Source of the DNA: Ilumatobacter fluminis
GTDB lineage: Bacteria > Actinomycetota > Acidimicrobiia > Acidimicrobiales > Ilumatobacteraceae
Assembly: GCF_004364865.1 (NCBI RefSeq)
Contig: NZ_SOAU01000001.1
Location: forward strand, 1,860,001-1,924,000
Reading direction: 5' to 3'
Length of the DNA stretch: 64,000 nt
Shown here: one piece after another, positions 25,384 through 34,395 of the stretch
How the letters are laid out: each line of letters opens with the position of its first letter
How positions within the stretch are numbered: the first letter of the stretch is position 1
The notes under the pieces: model-generated
What the model saw: the letters and a program-made list of their open reading frames with translations, nothing else
What the model was told of the DNA's origin: nothing
The model's database searches: none
Translations under genes and position numbers: made by a program

Positions 25384-25412
25384 TATGTACGGACAATTGA
25401 TCGGCGGATGAT
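25384..25412 (-). promoter_or_regulatory. Shared sulfur-regulon promoter/operator motif, copy 3 (cydABDC / rhodanese divergent region)
   Basis: On the minus strand the sequence is CAATTGTCCGTACATACTA. It shares TGTCCGTAC exactly with copies 1 and 2 and has a TACATA -10-like hexamer in the same place. It lies between divergent cydA (minus) and the lipoprotein rhodanese (plus), so one bound protein could affect both. The block at -35 distance (TCATCC) is less like the other two. Confidence 0.6.
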
Positions 25413-25443
25413 CCGTCGGCTCCGCAACCCCCACGAGGTCCCC

Positions 25444-25923
25444 ATGTCACGCACGACCACGCTGTCCACCGTCCTCGCCGCAGGCATCGCCGTCGTCGGG
25501 CTCGCAGCCTGTGGCGGCGGCGACGACACGCCCGTCGCCGAGGCAGCCGCCGAAGCACCGGACGGATCACCGGGCGGTGACGCCGTTGCGGGTGGCGACC
25601 CGGTTCCGTTCGGCCTGGTCGACCCGGCGACGGCGGCCTCGCTCGCGCAGGACGACACGATCACGGTGATCGACGTCCGCACCCCCGAGGAGTACGCCGA
25701 GGGGCACATCGAGGGCGCCACCCTGTTCGACTTCTACGAGCCGACGTTCGCCGACCAGCTCGCCGAACTCGACCGCAACGGCACCTACCTCCTGTACTGC
25801 CGGTCGGGCAACCGCTCGGGCCAGGCGGCGTCGATCATGAGTGAGCTCGGGTTCGACCAGGTGTACGACGCCCAGGGCGGCGTGATCGCGTACGAGGCCG
25901 CCGGCCTCCCGCTCGAGAACTGA
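25444..25923 (+). CDS. Rhodanese-domain lipoprotein
   Basis: The 159-aa protein begins MSRTTTLSTVL after GAGG; an earlier start in the same frame gives a non-signal leader. The signal ends VVGLAAC, so it is a lipoprotein. After an Asp/Pro-rich linker, a rhodanese domain (about 55-155) has DVRTPEEYAEGHI and the active loop LLYCRSGNRSGQA with catalytic Cys. It would move sulfane sulfur outside the membrane. It is divergent from cydA with motif copy 3 in between, which links sulfur handling outside the cell to the bd oxidase. Confidence 0.9.
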   Translation: MSRTTTLSTVLAAGIAVVGLAACGGGDDTPVAEAAAEAPDGSPGGDAVAGGDPVPFGLVDPATAASLAQDDTITVIDVRTPEEYAEGHIEGATLFDFYEPTFADQLAELDRNGTYLLYCRSGNRSGQAASIMSELGFDQVYDAQGGVIAYEAAGLPLEN

Positions 25924-25942
25924 CGGGGCGTACCGTGGCGGG

Positions 25943-26731
25943 ATGACGTTCCGCCCGCTCAACGTGCCGCCGCCCGACCACCAGGGTGAGCACCGGTACG
26001 TGCACGTGATCGGCGCGTCGGTGTTCGTCGACGACCGGCCCGCCCACGACGACTGGGACACCCACTTCGTCGGGGTGGTCGACGATCTGGCCTGGTGGGC
26101 GGTCGACGTGCCGCCCGACGCCGACGACCCGAGCTACGGCGCGGCCCTCGATCTGCGGGCGTTCTTCGGGCGGGCGCCCGAGCATCACTGGCTGGCGGCC
26201 GGTCGAGGCGTCCAACTCGTGGAGTGGGCTCGAACACATCGCTTCTGTGGTCGATGCGCGGCGCCGACGGTGCCGTCGGCCGAGGAACGCTCGATGCGGT
26301 GCGCAGTGTGCGGTCTCGTCGCGTTCCCGAGACTCGCGCCGGCGATGATCACCCTGGTGACCCGTGGCGAACCCGGGCCCGACCAGGAGGTGCTGCTCGC
26401 ACGTGGCGTCCAGTGGTCGATCCCGATGTATTCCTGCCTCGCTGGGTTCGTCGAACCCGGCGAATCGCTCGAAGGCGCGGTCGTCCGCGAAGTCGAGGAG
26501 GAGGTCGGCATCGTCGTCACCCGACCCCAGTACTTCGGGAGTCAGCCGTGGCCGTTCCCGAACAGCTTGATGATCGGCTTCACGGCGGCGTACGAGTCGG
26601 GCGAGATCGTCTGCGACCCGACGGAGATCGCCGACGCCGGCTGGTACCGCCGGGACGACCTGCCGATGATCCCGCCCGGGATCTCGATCGCCCGGCGCCT
26701 GATCGACGCCTGGGTCGATCAGGTGAAGTAG
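25943..26731 (+). CDS. nudC: NAD(H) pyrophosphatase / deNADding Nudix hydrolase
   Basis: The 262-aa protein has a NudC-type N-domain, a four-Cys zinc ribbon (FCGRCAAP ... MRCAVCG) at about 110-130, the Nudix box GFVEPGESLEGAVVREVEEE and the NudC hallmark SQPWPFPNSLMIGF. The family hydrolyses NADH to NMNH plus AMP and can remove NAD caps from RNA. It starts 19 bp after the rhodanese gene and may share its transcript. Its stop overlaps the 3' end of the convergent subtilisin gene by 13 bp. Confidence 0.93.
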   Translation: MTFRPLNVPPPDHQGEHRYVHVIGASVFVDDRPAHDDWDTHFVGVVDDLAWWAVDVPPDADDPSYGAALDLRAFFGRAPEHHWLAAGRGVQLVEWARTHRFCGRCAAPTVPSAEERSMRCAVCGLVAFPRLAPAMITLVTRGEPGPDQEVLLARGVQWSIPMYSCLAGFVEPGESLEGAVVREVEEEVGIVVTRPQYFGSQPWPFPNSLMIGFTAAYESGEIVCDPTEIADAGWYRRDDLPMIPPGISIARRLIDAWVDQVK

Positions 26732-29544
26732 CCGAACACGTCGATCACGAGGTGTCCGAGTGGTGTCGACGCATCGACCGGGCCGTCCTCCACCCGGAAC
26801 CGTCCCTGCCCCTGCGCGACGGCGATGACGGCGCTGGCCGCCCTGGTCGAGCCGGCCGTCGACCAGTTCAGGACCGAGGTCGACGGTTCGGGCGACCCGG
26901 CGGCCCATCCGTTCACGTGACCCGCTCGTGCCGCTCCGGCGATCGTCGTGTTCCACACGACCCCGCTCGCCGAGGCCGGGACGCCCACCGTCCGGGCGTC
27001 GACCGTGACGGCCTGTCGGTCGCGCAACGCGCCAGTGGAGGTTCGTGAGTCGAAGGCTCGGTCGGGCCGGATCGCGACGAAGCGTCCGTCGGTCGAGGCG
27101 CTCGCCACCGGCGAGGTGATGTAACCGGTGACGTCGACGATCACATCGGCGCGCCCGTCGCCGAGGAAGAACGAGGTCAGAGCGATGCGTCCGTCGTCGT
27201 CGACCGGGACGATCGCCGCGTTGGCCACCGTGTCGCCGGCCGTCACGTTCAGCGTCGACGTCGTGCCGACCGCATCGGTTCGGCCGGCTGGGATCGCCTG
27301 GACCCAGCCGTCGGCGCTCGCGCGTGTGGCGGTGACCGTCACCACCCAGGCGTCGACCGTGCTCCGATCGACGCCGGACGGCAGCGGAACCGTTCGGACC
27401 TCGCCCGAGCCCAACGGCGAACCCGAGCGCGAGTCGAGGACGCGCTGCGCAGCCTCGAACTCGACGAATCGGCCGGCAGACACGGCGTCGGACTCGGCGC
27501 GGAACCAGCCCAGCAGGTCGACGACGATGTGGCCGCGAGCGATCGAGTTGATCGAGATCGAACCGTCGGCGCCGAGTGGCACGGTGGCGAAGTTGGCTCT
27601 CGTCTGCCCGGGGCGGTCGATGTTCAGGTTCGAGAACGCACCGAGCTCGGCGCTCTCCGTCGGGAACGCCTGCACGTGACTCGGCCGGTCGGCGGTGACG
27701 CTGACGATGTTGACGGCGACCGCCGTGACCCCGTTCGGCGGCAGGCCGGCTGCCCCCGCCACCGGGAGGTCGAGTGTCTCTCCCGGCCAGAGCTCACCGA
27801 TCAAGTCGATCGGGCCGACGGCGCGGTCGGGGCGGGTGTCGAGGACGCGCTGCGGGACGTCGAGCGGCTCGAAGACGGCCGGGCGGTCGTCGATGCCGAC
27901 CTGCTCGGGCGGTGACGACAGCGTGAACTGTCCGTGCCCGAAGCGGTTGTCGACGCCGGGGTCCCCCCGGTCGATGGTCTGGTTTCGCAGGTACGAACCG
28001 AGCGGTCGACCGCCGGCGGCGAGTCCGGCGTCGAGCACGAGTGCCGCGGCGCCGGCCACGACGGGTGCGGCGGCGCTGGTGCCGGAGAACGTCGAGCCGT
28101 AGACGGTGTTGGAGAACCCGGACACGGCGGCGAGGTCGGGCGCTTCGCGTCCGTCGTTGGTCGGTCCCTGAGAGGTGTACGACGCGACCTCTGATCCGAA
28201 CGGGGGATCGATCGCACCGACCGCGACCACGCCGGGGTCGTCGCTGTCGACGATCGGGACCGAGGCCGAGTACGGCGCCTGGGTGAACTGGGCGATGCCG
28301 TTGCCGTAGTCGGTCACCTCGATGACGTCGTTCGAGATGTCGCCGCCGAGCCAGCGCAGCCGCAGGTAGAGCCGGTTGCCGGGATCGGGGCAGTAGCCCT
28401 GCTCGAACAGTTCGATCGGAGTGGCCCCGGCGCGCTGATCGGCTGTGCTCGTCGCGACGACCGTCCCGGCACCCGGCGAACCCGACGGCGCTTCGACGAG
28501 ATACGCGTCGTAGTCGGTGCGTTGGGCGGCGGGGAGGTCCCAGTCGGCGGCCCAGCGGATGCCGCCGAGTTGGACGCAGCCGCGGAAGTCGAGATAGGTG
28601 TCGGTGCCGCTGGGCCCGAACGCGACGTACGACCCACTCAGCCGGGCCGGTTGTCGGTAGTAGCGACGCTCGCCGTTGTTGCCGCCGGAGTTCACCCAGG
28701 TGACGCCGCGGGCGGTGGCCGAGGCGGCGATGTCGTCGAGCGTGCCGCGGCCGTCGCCCGGACCGTCGTAGCGGCTGCCGAGTGAACGGCTGATGACCTG
28801 GACACCCTTGGCGACGAACCAGTCGACGAGGATCTGGTAGTCGGCGGTCGTGGCCGCCTGACCGATGAAGATCTCGGCGTCGGGCGCGACGTCGCGGATG
28901 ATCTCGACGACGGCGACTCCATGGCGCTCACCTCCGAGGTCGATGCCGTCGAAGAAGTCGGCCGAGCAGTCGGCGCCGAGCGCGACGCACCGCGCGGTTG
29001 TTCCGGCGACCGGGAGCGGGCCGTGTTCGGCGATGTCCCAGAAGGTCGTGTCGAAGAAGTCGATCACCCCGACCTTGACGCCGGTCCCGGTGAAGCCGGC
29101 GTCGTGCCAGTCGTCGGCGCCGATGTACCCCTCGGCGCCGCCGGTCGTCGGGCCGTACTGCTCGAGCCACTCGAGCAGGTCGTCGGGCGCCTCCGGGATC
29201 TGTTCGGGGCGGACGTCGACGAGCACCGGGTCGCGGACGACCACGTCGGCGTCTGCGCCGATCTCGTCGAGTTCGTCGGCGGCTGCCTCGTCGGGGACCT
29301 CGACGAGGACGACCCCGGGCGCCGAGGCGATGACGGTGCCGCCCTCGTCGGCGACCTGCTCGACGACCTCGGCTTCGTCGACGGCGTCGTCGACCAGGAC
29401 CTCGACCGTGACCGTCGACGTGTCGGTCGGGTCGGCAGACGGCTCGCCCGCCGAGTCGCCGGTCGCCGTGGCCGATGCAGACGCGAACGTCGTCACGACG
29501 GCGAGCGCCGTCAACGTGGCGACGGAGGCGTGGAGGCGTGGCAC
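26719..29544 (-). CDS. Secreted subtilisin-like (S8) serine protease with three C-terminal repeats
   Basis: The 941-aa protein has an N-terminal secretion signal (about 1-30), an acidic propeptide-like region to about 120, and an S8 catalytic domain (about 140-530). The catalytic set is Asp162 (VGVIDFFDTT), His208 (GERHGVAVVE) and Ser490 (FSGTSAAAP), with Asn289/290 in the oxyanion position. The His comes unusually soon after the Asp, and a roughly 130-residue insert lies between Asn289 and Ser490. The C-terminal 380 residues are three repeats of about 130 aa, each opening with RVLDTR/RVLDSR/RAFDSR and closing with VDLLGWF/VDVTGYI/IDVFGYF. Such repeats occur in secreted proteins of the Acidimicrobiia and probably form beta-domains. 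Role: extracellular proteolysis. Confidence 0.88.
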   Translation of the reverse strand: MPRLHASVATLTALAVVTTFASASATATGDSAGEPSADPTDTSTVTVEVLVDDAVDEAEVVEQVADEGGTVIASAPGVVLVEVPDEAAADELDEIGADADVVVRDPVLVDVRPEQIPEAPDDLLEWLEQYGPTTGGAEGYIGADDWHDAGFTGTGVKVGVIDFFDTTFWDIAEHGPLPVAGTTARCVALGADCSADFFDGIDLGGERHGVAVVEIIRDVAPDAEIFIGQAATTADYQILVDWFVAKGVQVISRSLGSRYDGPGDGRGTLDDIAASATARGVTWVNSGGNNGERRYYRQPARLSGSYVAFGPSGTDTYLDFRGCVQLGGIRWAADWDLPAAQRTDYDAYLVEAPSGSPGAGTVVATSTADQRAGATPIELFEQGYCPDPGNRLYLRLRWLGGDISNDVIEVTDYGNGIAQFTQAPYSASVPIVDSDDPGVVAVGAIDPPFGSEVASYTSQGPTNDGREAPDLAAVSGFSNTVYGSTFSGTSAAAPVVAGAAALVLDAGLAAGGRPLGSYLRNQTIDRGDPGVDNRFGHGQFTLSSPPEQVGIDDRPAVFEPLDVPQRVLDTRPDRAVGPIDLIGELWPGETLDLPVAGAAGLPPNGVTAVAVNIVSVTADRPSHVQAFPTESAELGAFSNLNIDRPGQTRANFATVPLGADGSISINSIARGHIVVDLLGWFRAESDAVSAGRFVEFEAAQRVLDSRSGSPLGSGEVRTVPLPSGVDRSTVDAWVVTVTATRASADGWVQAIPAGRTDAVGTTSTLNVTAGDTVANAAIVPVDDDGRIALTSFFLGDGRADVIVDVTGYITSPVASASTDGRFVAIRPDRAFDSRTSTGALRDRQAVTVDARTVGVPASASGVVWNTTIAGAARAGHVNGWAAGSPEPSTSVLNWSTAGSTRAASAVIAVAQGQGRFRVEDGPVDASTPLGHLVIDVFGYFT

Positions 29545-29594
29545 GAGGGTGATCGCCGTTGGTCGGACGGCCCGCTCAGCCTACGTGACGTGGG

Positions 29595-31577
29595 TCACGA
29601 CGCGTTCGCGGCGTCGGCGGCCAGCTTGTCGGCGAAGAAGTCGAGGATGATCTCGGCTCGCATCCGACGGTGCACCGGTGACCCGCTGCGGGACAGTTCG
29701 TGGTTCTCGCCCGGGAATCGGTAGAAGGTCACGTCGCGGCCGAGCCACTTGAGTGTCATCCAGAGCTCTTCGGCCTGGTTGATCGGGCAGCGCCAGTCTT
29801 CCTCGCTGTGGATCAGCAGCATCGGCACGTGGATGTCGTGCGCCTGCATGATCGGCGACATCCGCAGGTACTCGCCGGGGTCGGTGACCGGGTCGACGCC
29901 GTGTTCGACACGGAACGTCATGCCGATGTCGCTCGACCACTCCTCGGTCAGCAGGTTGTTCACCGCTCGCTCGGAGCAGATCGCTCCGAAGCGATCGCCG
30001 TGGCGGGCGGCCAATGTCGTCGCCATGTAGCCGCCGTAGCTGCCGCCGATCATCCCGACCCGGTCGCGGTCGCAGAACGAGTAGCGGTCGAGCGCGGCGT
30101 CGAGCACGGCGAGCACGTCGTCCACGTCGACGCTGCCCCATCCCGTTCCGGGCACGTCGGTGTGCTTCGGGCCGTTGATCGCCTGGCCCCAGCCCGAGTG
30201 GCGTCCGCTACCGCCGCGAGGGTTCGACATCAGGACGACGAAGCCGGCGGCCGCCTGCATCTGCGCCTCGTCGAAGAACACCTCGCCGTATTGGGTGAAC
30301 GGCCCGCCGTGGACGTTGAGCAGGACGGGGTAGGTCCGGTCGGCATCGAAGTCGGCCGGTCGCATGATCCAGGCGTCGATCTCGTCCGAGCCGTCGGTGC
30401 AGGGGACCACGAAGTGCTCCCAATCGCGGCCGCTCATGCCGACATGGGTCGTCTGCTCGGTCCGGCCGTCGCGGGTGACGAACAGCTCGCTGGTGCGGGA
30501 CACGGTCGATCGGGCGGTCGCCAGGGTGCCGGAGCGCTGGTCGAAGCCGGTCACGTTGAGTGCACCATCGGTCAGCGGTTCGGGCGTGTCGCCCGAGGTC
30601 GTCAGCCGATAGACGTGCGTGGCGCCACGGTCTTCGGCGGCCGCGAGCAAGGTCGTGTCGTCGATCCAGAGCGGAGCGTGGGGGCAGTTGAGGGCGAAGA
30701 ACGTCCGGTCGAGGCCCTCGCTGACGAACCGTCGTTCGGACCCGTCGATCGCCATCACGCCGACCTTGGTGTTCTGCGGGTACAGCGTCGGGTTGTCGTT
30801 GCCGAGGAACGCGATCATCGAGCCGTCGGGCGACACGGCCGGTGCCGCATGGTTGCCTGAGTGGTCGGTGAGCAGGGTGATCGTCTCGTCGAGGTCGACG
30901 CGGTACAGGTCGGAGGCGAGTTGGGTGTCCCAGTCGTCGTGTCGCTGTGCCGACGTGATGATGGCCGTCGAATCGGCCGTCCAGGCGATGCCGTCGTGCT
31001 GGAACTCGCCGGGCGTGAGGTTCTTGGGGGTGCCGGTGCCGTCGGCGTTGACGACGTAGACGTGCGACGGCCGATCGAAGACCCAGTCGTCGCCGTTGAG
31101 CCGGGAGAAGTACCGCTCGACCTTGCGAGGCGACTGCCAGCTCACGTCCTTGGCGTCGTAGCGCTCGTCACGGGTGCGACTGATGAAGCCGATCTTGCTG
31201 CCGTCGGGCGACCACGTGATGTCGGCGATGCCTTCCGGGAGGGTGCACACGGTGCGGACCTCGCCGGGGCCCGTGACGGGCAGCACGTGGAGCGTCGCAT
31301 CGCCCTTCTTCTCGCCGCGACGGCTCGTGAACGCGAGCCAGCGACCGTCGGGCGACCAGCGTGGCTGGCTGTCGTGCGGGCCGGCGCTGACGGGCGTGCC
31401 GTCGAGCCAGATGCGCGCCGATGTCGTGTTCTCGTCGAGATTGCACGTCGTCACGACGTGGGCGACACGGTCGCCGTCGGGGGAGACCTGCGGATCGTGG
31501 ACGTCGGAACGCTCGTGCAGGAAGCGGCGGGCGATGTCGGTGTGCGGGTTCTCGGACGGCTGATCGGTGTTGGTCAT
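29595..31577 (-). CDS. S9-family peptidase (acylaminoacyl-peptidase/prolyl-oligopeptidase type)
   Basis: The 660-aa protein starts MTNTDQPSENPHTDIARRFL; an upstream start in frame is possible but adds no conserved sequence. An N-terminal beta-propeller (about 20-390) with WSPDG repeats precedes an alpha/beta-hydrolase domain (about 400-650). The catalytic Ser is in GMIGGSYGGYMATT, the Asp in LLIHSEEDWRCPI and the His in PGENHELSRSG. It would cleave short peptides in the cytoplasm. It lies 50 bp from the subtilisin start on the same strand, so the two peptidases may be expressed together. Confidence 0.92.
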   Translation of the reverse strand: MTNTDQPSENPHTDIARRFLHERSDVHDPQVSPDGDRVAHVVTTCNLDENTTSARIWLDGTPVSAGPHDSQPRWSPDGRWLAFTSRRGEKKGDATLHVLPVTGPGEVRTVCTLPEGIADITWSPDGSKIGFISRTRDERYDAKDVSWQSPRKVERYFSRLNGDDWVFDRPSHVYVVNADGTGTPKNLTPGEFQHDGIAWTADSTAIITSAQRHDDWDTQLASDLYRVDLDETITLLTDHSGNHAAPAVSPDGSMIAFLGNDNPTLYPQNTKVGVMAIDGSERRFVSEGLDRTFFALNCPHAPLWIDDTTLLAAAEDRGATHVYRLTTSGDTPEPLTDGALNVTGFDQRSGTLATARSTVSRTSELFVTRDGRTEQTTHVGMSGRDWEHFVVPCTDGSDEIDAWIMRPADFDADRTYPVLLNVHGGPFTQYGEVFFDEAQMQAAAGFVVLMSNPRGGSGRHSGWGQAINGPKHTDVPGTGWGSVDVDDVLAVLDAALDRYSFCDRDRVGMIGGSYGGYMATTLAARHGDRFGAICSERAVNNLLTEEWSSDIGMTFRVEHGVDPVTDPGEYLRMSPIMQAHDIHVPMLLIHSEEDWRCPINQAEELWMTLKWLGRDVTFYRFPGENHELSRSGSPVHRRMRAEIILDFFADKLAADAANAS

Positions 31578-31663
31578 CGCTGCACACCCTAACGACTCGG
31601 CCCGACCCATTCAGCTGGTTTGAAGGCTCCCGGTCGTCGTCGGTCGTGTGCGAAGCTGCGTCG

Positions 31664-32410
31664 ATGCGTCCGACGATGGTCATCACGGGTGGGAGCCGGG
31701 GGATCGGTGCCGCCACGGCACGGATGGCCGCCGAGCGCGGCCACGACATCGTGGTGTCGTACGTCCGCGACGCCGACGCTGCCGACCGGGTCGTCGCCGA
31801 CTGTCGGTCGGCGGGTGCGGCGGCGATCGCGGTCCGTTCCGATGTCGCGGTCGAGCGCGACGTCGTGATGCTCTTCGACCGGACGATCGACGAGTTCGGG
31901 CGCGTCGACGTGCTCGTCAACAACGCCGGCATCCTGCACCGAGCCGCTCCGCTCGCGAAGTTCGAGGTCGACCGGCTCGAGGACGTCGTGCGGGTCAACG
32001 TGATCGGTGCGTTCGTCGCCGCGCGCGAAGCGGTTCGGCGGATGTCGACCCGGCTCGGGGGCGCCGGTGGGGCGATCGTCAACGTGTCGTCGGCGGCCTC
32101 GTACCTCGGGAGCCCGAACGAGTTCATCGACTACGCAGCCACGAAGGGCGCACTCGACACGATGACGATCGGACTGGCCAAAGAAGTCGCGTCGGAGGGG
32201 ATCCGGGTGAACGGTGTTCGGCCGGGTCTGATCGAGACCGACATCCACGCGTCGTCGGGGATCGACGATCGCATCGCCCGGCACGCTCCGAACGTGCCGA
32301 TGCAGCGCGGCGGCCACCCGGACGAGGTCGCCGAGGCGATCTGCTGGCTCGCGAGCGATGCAGCGAGCTACGTCACCGGCACCTTCGTCGACGTGTCCGG
32401 TGGGCGCTGA
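31664..32410 (+). CDS. SDR-family NAD(P)-dependent oxidoreductase
   Basis: The 248-aa protein starts MRPTMVITGGSRGIGAATAR, with the TGxxxGIG nucleotide motif, NNAGI, a Ser-Tyr-Lys triad (SSAAS ... YAATKGA) and the closing TGTFVDVSGG. It looks like a FabG-type reductase, but its substrate is unknown. The start ATG comes shortly before the glycine motif, which sets the N-terminus. It is divergent from the S9 peptidase gene. Confidence 0.9.
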   Translation: MRPTMVITGGSRGIGAATARMAAERGHDIVVSYVRDADAADRVVADCRSAGAAAIAVRSDVAVERDVVMLFDRTIDEFGRVDVLVNNAGILHRAAPLAKFEVDRLEDVVRVNVIGAFVAAREAVRRMSTRLGGAGGAIVNVSSAASYLGSPNEFIDYAATKGALDTMTIGLAKEVASEGIRVNGVRPGLIETDIHASSGIDDRIARHAPNVPMQRGGHPDEVAEAICWLASDAASYVTGTFVDVSGGR

Positions 32411-32415
32411 CGCGA

Positions 32416-32679
32416 TCAGAACAGTTCGAGCTGTTCCCAGGTGACGGCGACCTCGCTGACGGTCTTCCAGACGAGCCGGCCACGGCTACCGGGGCGCCGG
32501 ACCATGACGAGTTCGGGGCGGAGCGAGCGGGCGGCACCATCGGGGTCGTGGAGCGTGATGCTGCCGTCGGGTTCGACGCGGACGACCTTGCCGACCAGCC
32601 AGCGGCCGCCGTCGTGTCGCTTGAAACGGATCGGCTCGGCGAGACGCAGCCCGACTGCGTTCAGGGTCCGCTCGGCCAT
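32416..32679 (-). CDS. Small hypothetical protein
   Basis: The 87-aa product (MAERTLNAVGLRLAEPIRFK...) is basic with alternating beta-strand-like segments (RWLVGKVVRVEPDGSITLHD, RLVWKTVSEVAVTWEQLELF), suggesting a small SH3- or OB-like beta barrel. I do not recognise a named family. It is convergent with the SDR gene (5-bp gap). A TTG start six codons upstream is possible but weaker. Confidence 0.6.
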   Translation of the reverse strand: MAERTLNAVGLRLAEPIRFKRHDGGRWLVGKVVRVEPDGSITLHDPDGAARSLRPELVMVRRPGSRGRLVWKTVSEVAVTWEQLELF

Positions 32680-32734
32680 GGCATGACGATACGGCAATGG
32701 TGCGCGCGCGACGCGGAGATCAGCGGTACCGTGG

Positions 32735-32926
32735 ATGTCGATGACCGATCAGTTCAGCTCCACTCCGACGCTCGATGCCGACGAAGCTGCCGACCACAAC
32801 GAGGTCGTCGCCGAAGCGGTGTCGGTGATCGACGGTGCGCTGGCCAAGATGATGCAGCGTGACCTGGTGTCGTCCGGGGAGGTCGCCGACCTCCTCCTCG
32901 ACCTGCGCACGCTCCTCACCGCCTGA
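32735..32926 (+). CDS. Small hypothetical acidic protein
   Basis: A 63-aa helical-looking protein (MSMTDQFSSTP... AEAVSVIDGALAKMMQRD... VADLLLDLRTLLTA). A second ATG two codons in is equally good. The sequence suggests two amphipathic helices. Its composition is protein-like and it is divergent from the gene on its left, but no family or motif is recognised. Confidence 0.5.
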   Translation: MSMTDQFSSTPTLDADEAADHNEVVAEAVSVIDGALAKMMQRDLVSSGEVADLLLDLRTLLTA

Positions 32927-32971
32927 GCCGGCAAGACCACCCCCCAAACGCCTCTCGCCGATCGGCGAGAG

Positions 32972-34351
32972 TCAGACCTTCGCGAGTCGCTTGAATGCGT
33001 CGTCGAGGCACTCGGCGAGCAGGGCGGGCTCCGTGATCGCGGCCGTGTCGACGTGCATCGCCATGTCGAGGCTGCCGAGATACGACATCAACGTCAGGTT
33101 GAACGCCACGCCCAGCAGCGGGCCGATCGGGTAGATCTCGAGCAGCTGCGCCCCCGACACGTAGACCGGGATCGGTGACCCCTTGACGTTCGACGTGGCG
33201 AAGTCGACCGTGTGCGCCTGCTGCCGCGCGAGTCGGGTGATCAGCGATGTCGGCAGCACCGTCGTGATCGCTGCCAGCGCGTCGAGACCTGCCGACTTCG
33301 ATGCTTCGCGGGCAGCGAGGCTCTGTTCGTGGATCGCCCGGAACCGTTCGTCGATCGGCATCTCCTCGGTCGGCACAAGCATGCGTGCCAGCGAGAACGC
33401 GTTGCCGCCCGAGTCGGCCGTGCGAGTCGAGATCGCCATCGACGCTCGAAGTGTCTCCACCGGCGAGCCGAGTCGGATGTGGTAGTTCGCTGCGGCGTCG
33501 GCAGCCGCGGTGAGGAACGCCGTGTTGAGCGTGCCACCGAGCTTCTTCGCCGCGTCCTTCGTCGGCCGGAACGGCGCCCGCAGGGTCTCGACGTGTCGGT
33601 CGAGCGAGCGGGCGGTCCACAGCGGCGAGCGAGCGGCCTCGGTGTCGGACAGTTGCGACACGATGCCGTGCAGCGTCTTGGAGGCGGCGCTCGACGCATC
33701 GGGAAGACTCGTCGGATCGGCCAACAGATCGCGGACCTGGCGGACGATCCCGATCGGGATCCGCATCCCACCGGCCACGAGATCGCGGATGGGGTCGGCC
33801 GGGTCGGGCTCGGGAGGCGCCGACTGTTCGGCGTCGACGGCCAGCGGTGGGAGTTCGGGGGCGTCGCGTTCGAAGTCGAGGTACTGCATCGACAGTTCGA
33901 CGCCGCGCTCACCGTCGGTGATGGTGTGGTGCATCTTGGCGATGAGGGCGGCCTTGCCGCCCCGCAAGCCCTCGACGACGATGAACTGCCAGAGCGGACG
34001 GGTCCGATCGAACGGGTCGGCGACCAGGAGGGTCGCCAGGTCGACGACCTGCTGGACGGTGCCCGGCTTCGGGCATGCGATGCGACGCAGGTGGCGGTCG
34101 AGCGAGAACTCGGGGTCGTCCGCCCACACGGGCGCCGACAGGTTCGCCGGGCTCGGCACGACCCGCTGGCGAAGGCGGGGGATCGCTGCGACAGCGTGTT
34201 CCATCTTGCGTCGGAACGAGTCGGGGTCTGGTGCGCGATCGAGGATGGCGACGCTCGCGAAGTTCGACGACAGATGCGGATCTTTCTCGAGCCGCCACAT
34301 CAGCCCTTCGGCGTCGGACATCGCTCTGTCGAACCGCATCTCATCCGTCAT
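32972..34351 (-). CDS. Wax ester synthase / diacylglycerol acyltransferase (WS/DGAT)
   Basis: The 459-aa protein starts MTDEMRFDRAMSDAEGLMWR. The catalytic motif HHxxxDG is present as MHHTITDGERGVELS (about residue 140). The C-terminal WS/DGAT domain has ATSNVKGSPIPVYVSGAQL and IGPLLGVAFNLTLMSYLG. These enzymes esterify acyl-CoA to long-chain alcohols or diacylglycerol for storage lipid, typical of actinobacteria. A longer frame upstream is Arg-rich noise and is rejected. It ends 44 bp after the start side of the PAP2 gene region; PAP2 could supply diacylglycerol from phosphatidate. Confidence 0.9.
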   Translation of the reverse strand: MTDEMRFDRAMSDAEGLMWRLEKDPHLSSNFASVAILDRAPDPDSFRRKMEHAVAAIPRLRQRVVPSPANLSAPVWADDPEFSLDRHLRRIACPKPGTVQQVVDLATLLVADPFDRTRPLWQFIVVEGLRGGKAALIAKMHHTITDGERGVELSMQYLDFERDAPELPPLAVDAEQSAPPEPDPADPIRDLVAGGMRIPIGIVRQVRDLLADPTSLPDASSAASKTLHGIVSQLSDTEAARSPLWTARSLDRHVETLRAPFRPTKDAAKKLGGTLNTAFLTAAADAAANYHIRLGSPVETLRASMAISTRTADSGGNAFSLARMLVPTEEMPIDERFRAIHEQSLAAREASKSAGLDALAAITTVLPTSLITRLARQQAHTVDFATSNVKGSPIPVYVSGAQLLEIYPIGPLLGVAFNLTLMSYLGSLDMAMHVDTAAITEPALLAECLDDAFKRLAKV

Positions 34352-34395
34352 GGCGCCGATCCTAAAGGGTGGGCGTCGGCCGTGCGATGGCCGGG

